Source of the DNA: Pseudomonas sp. 30_B
GTDB taxonomy: Bacteria; Pseudomonadota; Gammaproteobacteria; Pseudomonadales; Pseudomonadaceae
Length of the DNA stretch: 64,000 nt
Assembly (NCBI RefSeq): GCF_017491605.1
Contig: NZ_JAFGYY010000003.1
Span: forward strand, 186,001 to 250,000
Direction of reading: 5' to 3'
In this document: positions 58,145 to 64,000 of the stretch, one piece after another
Numbering within the stretch: the stretch's first letter is position 1
How the letters are laid out: the number at the start of each line of letters is the position of its first letter
Position numbers and translations under genes: made by a program
The notes under the pieces: generated by a model
Told to the model about the DNA's origin: nothing
Database searches by the model: none
What the model saw: the letters and a program-made list of their open reading frames with translations, nothing else

Positions 58145-58963
58145 TCAGAAGGTTTCGTCGATGTAGTGGAACGGGTAGTCCGGGCTCTTGTACTTGCCGA
58201 TCTTGCCGCGCTTGGGCAGCTTCACCGCATCATGGGGCACGTCCTTGTACGGAACATGCTTGAGGATGTGGTTGATGACGTTCAGGCGCACGCGCTTCTT
58301 GTCCTCCGAGCGCGCCACGAACCAGGGTGCCCAGGGCGAGTCGGTGGCGGCGAACATCAGGTCGCGGGCGCGGGTGTACTGGTCCCAGAGGTTGAAGGAC
58401 TTCAGGTCCATCGGCGACAGCTTCCAGACCTTGCGGCCGTCGGTGATGCGGTCTTCCAGGCGGCGCGCCTGCTCCTCGGGGCTGACCTCCAGCCAGAACT
58501 TCAGCAGGATGATTCCGGACTCGGTCATCATCCGCTCGAACAGCGGCGTGACGGCGAGGAACTTGTCGGCCTGTTCCTCGGTGCAGAAGCCCATCACCCG
58601 CTCGACGCCGGCGCGGTTGTACCAGCTGCGGTCGAAGATCACCACTTCGCCAGCGGCGGGCAGATGCTTGATATAGCGCTGGACGTAGAGTTGCGACTTC
58701 TCGCGCTCGGTCGGTGCGGGCAGCGCCACCACGCGGAACACGCGCGGGCTGACGCGCTCGGTGAGGGCCTTGATGGTGCCGCCCTTGCCGGCGCCGTCGC
58801 GCCCTTCGAAGACGATGCAGACCTTCAGGCCCTTGTGCACCACCCACTCCTGCAGCTTGACCAGTTCGACGGTCAGCTTCTTCAGCTGTTCCTCGTACTC
58901 CTTGTTCTTCATCTTCCCGGTCTGTTCGGTGGCCGGGTGACTCGCCTTGCTCTTCTTGCCCAT
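58145..58963 (-). CDS. ppk2: Polyphosphate kinase 2 (PPK2)
   Basis: The 272-residue protein has the PPK2 motifs: Walker A FEGRDGAGKGGTIKAL, Walker B VVIFDRSWYNRAGVERVMGF, and the lid with RLEDRITDGRKVWKLSPMD. PPK2 uses polyphosphate to phosphorylate nucleoside di- or monophosphates. The length fits single-domain class I or II/III enzymes. Class is not decided. ATG 58963 is chosen for GGAG six bases upstream. ATG 58975 adds four residues but has no such site. Confidence 0.9.
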   Translation of the reverse strand: MGKKSKASHPATEQTGKMKNKEYEEQLKKLTVELVKLQEWVVHKGLKVCIVFEGRDGAGKGGTIKALTERVSPRVFRVVALPAPTEREKSQLYVQRYIKHLPAAGEVVIFDRSWYNRAGVERVMGFCTEEQADKFLAVTPLFERMMTESGIILLKFWLEVSPEEQARRLEDRITDGRKVWKLSPMDLKSFNLWDQYTRARDLMFAATDSPWAPWFVARSEDKKRVRLNVINHILKHVPYKDVPHDAVKLPKRGKIGKYKSPDYPFHYIDETF

Positions 58964-59230
58964 TTTCTTCTCCATGGCTGGCCTGTGCGGCCGTGGAGAG
59001 GATCATAGCCCCTGGCCGCAGCGCTGGATGCTAATTGAGTTGGATTCGAAAATGTAGGAGGTGTCCGGCGATGATCGTGCTTTATGGAAGCCGGTAATCA
59101 GCCATTTCGAGGTGGCGGCGAAAATAGCTGAGTCGAGCAGGGAAAAAGGCTGCCTCGATGCGAGCTTTTTGGTGAAATGCGGAGCATTCCAAGCGGCGCA
59201 CGAATGATGCCGCCAGAACCAGGAGAGACG

Positions 59231-62200
59231 ATGAGCGAGCAGCGACTGACCCCCGGCCTGATGGTGATCCACGGCAACCATCCGGAAGCGCTGCGCGACC
59301 TGCTGGTGCAGTGGATGAGCCTGCACCCGCTGGCGCCGCTGGAGAACGAAGTCATCCTGGTGCAGAGCAACGGCATCGCCCAGTGGCTGAAGCTGGCGCT
59401 GGGGCGCGATGTGGCGGAGGGCGGCTGCGGCGTGACCGCCGCGCTCGACGTGCAACTGCCCGCGCAATTCCTCTGGCGCGCCTACCGTGGCGCGCTGGGC
59501 CGCGATGAAATCCCCGAGGTCTCGGTGCTCGACAAGGGGCCGCTGACCTGGCGCCTGATGCGCCTGCTGCCGACCCTGCTGGAGCAGGACGAATTCGCCA
59601 CCCTGCAGCGCTTCCTCGCCGACGACGCCGACCTGCGCAAGCGCCACCAGTTGGCCGAGCGCCTGGCCGACCTGTTCGACCAGTACCAGGTCTACCGCGC
59701 CGACTGGCTGGAGGACTGGAGTCGGGGCGTCGATCAGCTGCGCCTGGCCAATGGCACGGTGCGCGAGCTGGAGGTGGACAACCGCTGGCAGGCCGCGCTG
59801 TGGCGCGCGCTACTCGCTGATGTGGGCCCCGAAGGCCTGGCCACCAGCCGCGCCGGTGTGCATGGGCGCTTCATCGAGAAGCTCAAGGGCGCCGAGAACC
59901 CGCTGCCGAACCTGCCGCGCCGCGTCGTGGTATTCGGCATCTCCGCGATGCCGGCGCAGACGGTGGAAGCCCTCGCCGTGCTGGCGCGCCACGCCCAGGT
60001 ACTGCTCTGCGTGCACAACCCCTGCCGCCACCATTGGGCCGACATCGTCGCCGACAAGGACCTGCTGCGCCACGAATACCGCCGTCAGCGCCGCCGCGCC
60101 GGTACCCCGGAGCTGCTCTCCGACGACCAGCAGCACCAGTATGCCCAGCCGCTGTTGGCCGCCTGGGGCAAGCAGGGCCGCGACTACATCAACCTGCTCG
60201 ACCAGTACGACGACCCGGAAAGCTACCGCGCGCGCCTGGGCGCGGTGAGCAACGGGCGCATCGACCTGTTCAGCGAGGACGAGCCGCAAAACCTGCTCGG
60301 CCAGTTACAGGACGACATCCTCGAACTGCGCCCGCTGGCCGAAAGCCGCGAGCACTGGCCGGCGGTCGATCCGCAGGCGGATGACTCGGTGCGCTTCCAC
60401 GTCGCCCACAGCGCGCAGCGCGAGGTGGAAATCCTCCATGACCAGCTGCTCGCCCGCTTCGATGCCGATCCGACGCTGCGCCCGCGCGACGTGATCGTCA
60501 TGGTGCCGGACATCAACCCCTACGCGCCGCACATCGAGGCCGTGTTCGGCCAGGTGCCGCGCGACGACAAGCGTTTCATTCCCTACACCCTGGCCGACCA
60601 GGGGCAGCGCGGCCGCGAGCCGCTGCTGGTGGCGCTGGAGCACCTGCTGCGCCTGCCCGACAGCCGCTTCGCCGTCAGCGAGATCCTCGACCTGCTGGAT
60701 GTCGCCGCCCTGCGCGAACGCTTCGGCCTGGCCGAAGCGGACCTGCCGCTGCTGCGCCGCTGGATCGACGGCGCTGGCGTGCGCTGGGGGCTCGACGGCC
60801 AGCAGCGCGAACGCCTCGGCCTGCCTTCCGCCGACGAAGCCAACAGCTGGCGTTTCGGCCTGCGGCGCATGCTGCTGGGCTTTGCGGTGGGCGAGGGCGA
60901 AGCCTTCCAGGGCATCGAACCCTACGCGGAAATCGGCGGGCTCGATGCCGCCGCCCTCGGCCCGCTGGCCGGGCTGCTCGGCGCGCTGGAAAAGGCCTGC
61001 GACCTGCTCGCCGAGGAAGCCGAGCCGAAGGTCTGGGCAGAGCGCCTGCGGGCACTGCTCGACGCCTTCTTCCGCGTCACCGACGACCACGATGAGTTGC
61101 TCCGGCAGCAATTGCTGGACCTGCTCGAACGCTGGCTGGAAACCTGTCAGCACGCCGGTTTCACCGATCCGCTGCCGCTCTCGGTGGTGCGCGAAGCCTG
61201 GCTCGGCGGGCTGGATGCCGGTGGCCTGAACCAGCGCTTCCTGGCTGGTGCGGTGAGCTTCTGCACCCTGATGCCGATGCGTGCGATTCCCTTCCAGTTG
61301 GTCTGCCTCCTGGGCATGAACGACGGCGACTACCCCCGCCCGCAATCGCCGCTGGACTTCGACCTGATGCGCAACGATTACCGCCCCGGCGACCGTTCGC
61401 GCCGCGAGGACGACCGCTACCTGCTGCTCGAGGCGCTGCTCTCCGCACGCCGCCAGCTCTACGTCAGCTGGGTCGGCCGGAGCATCCGCGATAACAGCGA
61501 GCGCCCGCCGTCGGTACTGATCGGCCAGTTGCGCGACCACCTCGCCGATGGCTGGCGCCGCGCCGACGGCGGAGACCTGCTGCACGGCCTGACCCTGGAG
61601 CATCCGCTCCAGCCCTTCAGCCGCGCCTATTTCGGCGAAGCGTCGGGTCAGGGGATTGACGGCCTCTACACCTACGCCCGCGAATGGCGCGACGTGCACC
61701 GCGAGCAGGCGGTCGAGATCGATGACGCGCCCTTGCCGCCGCTGGCACTCGACGCGCCCATCGGGCTGCGCGTGCTGTCCGACTTCCTCGCCAATCCGGT
61801 CGGCGCCTTCTTCGTCCAGCGTCTCAAGGTGCGCTTCGCCGAGGAGCAGCTCACCGGTCAGGATGAGGAACCCTTCGAGCTCAATGGCCTGGATGTCTGG
61901 CAACTGCAGTTCGAACTGTGCGAGCGCATGCGCCCGTGGGTCGAGCAGCATTGGCAGGACGAGCAGCTGGAGTCGCAGCTGACCGGGCAGGTCGAACGCC
62001 TGCGCCGCGAGGGCCGCCTGCCGCTGGCCGCTTTCGGCGAGTTCTCCGCCCAGTCGCTGGTGGCGCCGCTGCATGACCTGCTGGCCCGGTACCGCGAACA
62101 GCTGGAGCACTGGTCCCAGGTGGAAGAGGAGCAGCGGGAGCTCGATCATGAATACGCCGGCATCGAGTTGGCCGACTGGCTCGGCGGCCTGCGCCGCAAT

Positions 62201-62698
62201 GCCGAGGGCCAGCTCGCCAGCCTGCTACTGGTCAGCGGCAAGCTCCACGAAGGCAAGGGCTACAAATGGCACGGGCTGGTGCGTCCCTGGGTGCGCCACC
62301 TGGCGTTGCAGCTGTGCGGTGAGCCGGTGACCAGCGTGTTGGTCGGCCTGACCGGCACCCTGGAGTTCCCGCCGTTGCCGGCCGAGCAGGCGCGCGCCGA
62401 ACTGAACAACCTGATGGCTGCCTGGTTCCAGGGCATGAGCCGCCCGCTGCCGGTGGCCTGCAAGACCGCCTTCGCCTGGCTGGCCGCCGGGGAGGACGCC
62501 GAACGCGCCGCCCGCGAGGCCGCCAAGCGCTATGACGGCAGCTACAACCTCAGCGGCGAGGCGGCATCCTCGGCGGCGCTGGCGCGGGTCTATCCGGACT
62601 TCGCCAGTCTCAACGCCAGCGAAGAATTTGCCGCGTGGGCCGAAGCGCTCTACGGGCCCTTGTTCGAACTGCTGCAACGCAAGGAGGCGGAACAATGA
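59231..62698 (+). CDS. recC: Exonuclease V subunit RecC
   Basis: The 1155-residue protein is full-length RecC: GLMVIHGNHPEALRDLLVQW, VEILHDQLLARF, PFQLVCLLGMNDGDYPR and FLANPVGAFFVQRLKVRF. RecC recognises Chi and splits the duplex in RecBCD. Its own helicase-like domain is inactive. ATG 59231 follows AGGAGAG. The 18 codons upstream in frame have no ribosome-binding site. It overlaps recB by four bases. Confidence 0.95.
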   Translation: MSEQRLTPGLMVIHGNHPEALRDLLVQWMSLHPLAPLENEVILVQSNGIAQWLKLALGRDVAEGGCGVTAALDVQLPAQFLWRAYRGALGRDEIPEVSVLDKGPLTWRLMRLLPTLLEQDEFATLQRFLADDADLRKRHQLAERLADLFDQYQVYRADWLEDWSRGVDQLRLANGTVRELEVDNRWQAALWRALLADVGPEGLATSRAGVHGRFIEKLKGAENPLPNLPRRVVVFGISAMPAQTVEALAVLARHAQVLLCVHNPCRHHWADIVADKDLLRHEYRRQRRRAGTPELLSDDQQHQYAQPLLAAWGKQGRDYINLLDQYDDPESYRARLGAVSNGRIDLFSEDEPQNLLGQLQDDILELRPLAESREHWPAVDPQADDSVRFHVAHSAQREVEILHDQLLARFDADPTLRPRDVIVMVPDINPYAPHIEAVFGQVPRDDKRFIPYTLADQGQRGREPLLVALEHLLRLPDSRFAVSEILDLLDVAALRERFGLAEADLPLLRRWIDGAGVRWGLDGQQRERLGLPSADEANSWRFGLRRMLLGFAVGEGEAFQGIEPYAEIGGLDAAALGPLAGLLGALEKACDLLAEEAEPKVWAERLRALLDAFFRVTDDHDELLRQQLLDLLERWLETCQHAGFTDPLPLSVVREAWLGGLDAGGLNQRFLAGAVSFCTLMPMRAIPFQLVCLLGMNDGDYPRPQSPLDFDLMRNDYRPGDRSRREDDRYLLLEALLSARRQLYVSWVGRSIRDNSERPPSVLIGQLRDHLADGWRRADGGDLLHGLTLEHPLQPFSRAYFGEASGQGIDGLYTYAREWRDVHREQAVEIDDAPLPPLALDAPIGLRVLSDFLANPVGAFFVQRLKVRFAEEQLTGQDEEPFELNGLDVWQLQFELCERMRPWVEQHWQDEQLESQLTGQVERLRREGRLPLAAFGEFSAQSLVAPLHDLLARYREQLEHWSQVEEEQRELDHEYAGIELADWLGGLRRNAEGQLASLLLVSGKLHEGKGYKWHGLVRPWVRHLALQLCGEPVTSVLVGLTGTLEFPPLPAEQARAELNNLMAAWFQGMSRPLPVACKTAFAWLAAGEDAERAAREAAKRYDGSYNLSGEAASSAALARVYPDFASLNASEEFAAWAEALYGPLFELLQRKEAEQ

Positions 62699-64000
62699 GC
62701 GCCGTCGAGCTGAAGCCGCTTGAGTTTCCGCTGCATGGCAGCCGGCTGATCGAGGCCAGCGCCGGCACCGGAAAGACCTTCACCATCGCCTTGCTCTATG
62801 TGCGCCTGGTGCTTGATCACGGCGGTGAGCAGGCTTTCGGCCGGCCGCTGAGCCCGCCGGAAATCCTCGTGGTGACCTTCACCGAAGCGGCGACGCAAGA
62901 GCTGCGCGAACGCATCCGCGCGCGCCTGGGCGAGGCGGCGCACTGCTTCGCCGAGCCCGAGGGCGAGCACGACGGCCTGCTGCTGAAACTGCGCGCCAGC
63001 TACCCCGCCGAGCGCTGGCCGGGCTGCGCGCGCCTGCTGCGTCTGGCCGCCGAATGGATGGACGAGGCCGCCGTCTCCACCATCCACAGCTGGTGCTATC
63101 GCATGTTGCGCGAGCACGCCTTTGACAGCGGCAGCCTGTTCACCCAGGACCTGGCCGCCGACCAGAGCGAGTTGCTCGCCGAAGCGGTGCGCGACTACTG
63201 GCGACGCAATTTCTATCCACTGGGCGCGGCTGCCGCCAATGCCGTGCGCCATTGCTACGCCGGCCCGGAGGCGCTGATGCGCGCCCTGCAACCGCTGCTG
63301 GCCGCGCAGGAAGCGGGCTTCCGTTACGGCGACCAACCGCTCTCTGCACCGGCCTCGCTGGGCGAGCTGCTGGAATCCACCGGGCAGTGGTACGACGAAC
63401 TCGCCGCCGCCGAAACCCGCGCCCGCGAAGCCTGGGCGGCGGATTGCGGCAATCTTGGTGAACTGCTGCGCAACCTGCGTGGCGACCTCAACGGCAACAG
63501 CTATCGCGGCAAGGACGACGACGCCATCTTCGGCGGCTGGCTCGAAGCGCTGGATGCCTGGAGCGAGGGCGCCGACGCACCGGACAACCTGGCCAAATTC
63601 GGCCAGACGCGGATCAAGGTCAAAGCCAAGGCCGTGGTGCCGGAACACCCGGCGCTGCAGGCCATCGACGCCTGGGCCGAAGGCTCGGACCAGCGCCCGG
63701 ACATCGCCCCGCAGCTCCTGCTGCACGCCCTGGGCGAAGTGCGCCAGAGCCTGGAGGCGGAGAAGCAGAAGCGCGCCGAACTGGGCTTCGACGACTTGCT
63801 GGTGCGCCTCGATCGCGCCCTGGCCGGCAGCGGCGGCGAGCGCCTGGCCGAACGCATCCGCGAGCAGTTCCCTGTGGCGCTGATCGACGAGTTCCAGGAC
63901 ACCGACCCGCTGCAGTACCGCATCTTCGAGCGCGTCTATCGCATCGCGGACAATCCGCGAAACCTCGGACTCTTCATGATCGGCGACCCCAAGCAGGCGA
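62695..64000 (+). CDS. recB: Exonuclease V subunit RecB, N-terminal part (runs off the window)
   Basis: The first 435 codons of RecB are present, starting at ATG 62695 within the recC stop (ATGA). Visible are Walker A IEASAGTGKTFTIA near residue 20, DEAAVSTIHSWCYRML, the Walker B LIDEFQDTDPLQYRIF and motif III GDPKQA at the edge. RecB is the 3'-5' helicase and nuclease subunit of RecBCD. The nuclease domain is outside the window. Confidence 0.95.
   Translation, partial: MSAVELKPLEFPLHGSRLIEASAGTGKTFTIALLYVRLVLDHGGEQAFGRPLSPPEILVVTFTEAATQELRERIRARLGEAAHCFAEPEGEHDGLLLKLRASYPAERWPGCARLLRLAAEWMDEAAVSTIHSWCYRMLREHAFDSGSLFTQDLAADQSELLAEAVRDYWRRNFYPLGAAAANAVRHCYAGPEALMRALQPLLAAQEAGFRYGDQPLSAPASLGELLESTGQWYDELAAAETRAREAWAADCGNLGELLRNLRGDLNGNSYRGKDDDAIFGGWLEALDAWSEGADAPDNLAKFGQTRIKVKAKAVVPEHPALQAIDAWAEGSDQRPDIAPQLLLHALGEVRQSLEAEKQKRAELGFDDLLVRLDRALAGSGGERLAERIREQFPVALIDEFQDTDPLQYRIFERVYRIADNPRNLGLFMIGDPKQA

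Noticed and set aside
60305-62149. 614-codon open frame antisense to recC
   Set aside because: Antisense shadow of a certain gene with high GC third positions.

Overview
The window is about 66% GC chromosomal DNA of a Pseudomonas. The start matches the P. aeruginosa LpxC C-terminus, and gene order largely follows P. aeruginosa (lpxC-dciA-secA-argJ, panE to ampG, groESL, colRS-inaA-pncB, the Flp pilus/Tad locus with pprAB, recCB). Some neighbours differ from my memory of PAO1, so another species of the aeruginosa/nitroreducens/citronellolis side of the genus is likely (inference). There is no rRNA, tRNA, CRISPR array, prophage or complete insertion sequence. The accessory signals are REP-type repeats, one short element with terminal inverted repeats, and AT-rich intergenic patches.

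Region 1 (1-16850) is housekeeping: the lpxC tail, the helicase loader dciA, secA, argJ, a glutathione transferase and a Nudix/thiamine-phosphate-synthase-like fusion. A minus-strand operon follows: response regulator with a degenerate GGDEF domain, panE, a PAS histidine kinase and a PduO-type cobalamin adenosyltransferase. Then come yajQ, mscS, ampG, an alkyltransferase-like DNA-repair protein and a DUF481 outer-membrane protein. Region 2 (17058-23128) has an SDR reductase, a HugZ-like haem protein, fxsA, heat-shock groES-groEL, a fluoride riboswitch controlling crcB plus a DUF190 gene, and a PAP2 phosphatase.

Region 3 (23264-29863) carries colR-colS-methyltransferase-inaA/wapQ-small secreted peptide, a coupled envelope-stress/LPS operon, then pncB and a HerA-like (DUF853) ATPase. 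Region 4 (29914-34078) holds two tandem dCache chemoreceptors of the PctA/PctC type with near-identical signalling halves.

Region 5 (34232-49153) is a complete Flp pilus locus. Flp (minus) diverges from rcpC-rcpA-tadZ-tadA-tadB-tadC-tadD-DUF3613-tadG. The regulator pprB and prepilin peptidase fppA lie on the minus strand, and tadF-pprA on the plus strand. PprA (kinase) and PprB (LuxR-type regulator) are the known control pair for this system.

Region 6 (49200-64000) has a Pit phosphate transporter, a SfnR-like sigma54 activator behind a very AT-rich promoter region, a PsiF-repeat protein and a pair of translationally coupled micro-ORFs. It also has a pseudouridine synthase, a divergent Ni/Co-type exporter and RcnR-like repressor with a clear operator, small conserved genes, an MFS transporter, a GST, PPK2, recC and the first 435 codons of recB.

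Most of the window is conserved core genome. The best leads are regulatory or small: the riboswitch expression platform, the metal operator, the micro-ORF pair, the 140-bp inverted-repeat element and several unexplained perfect palindromes.
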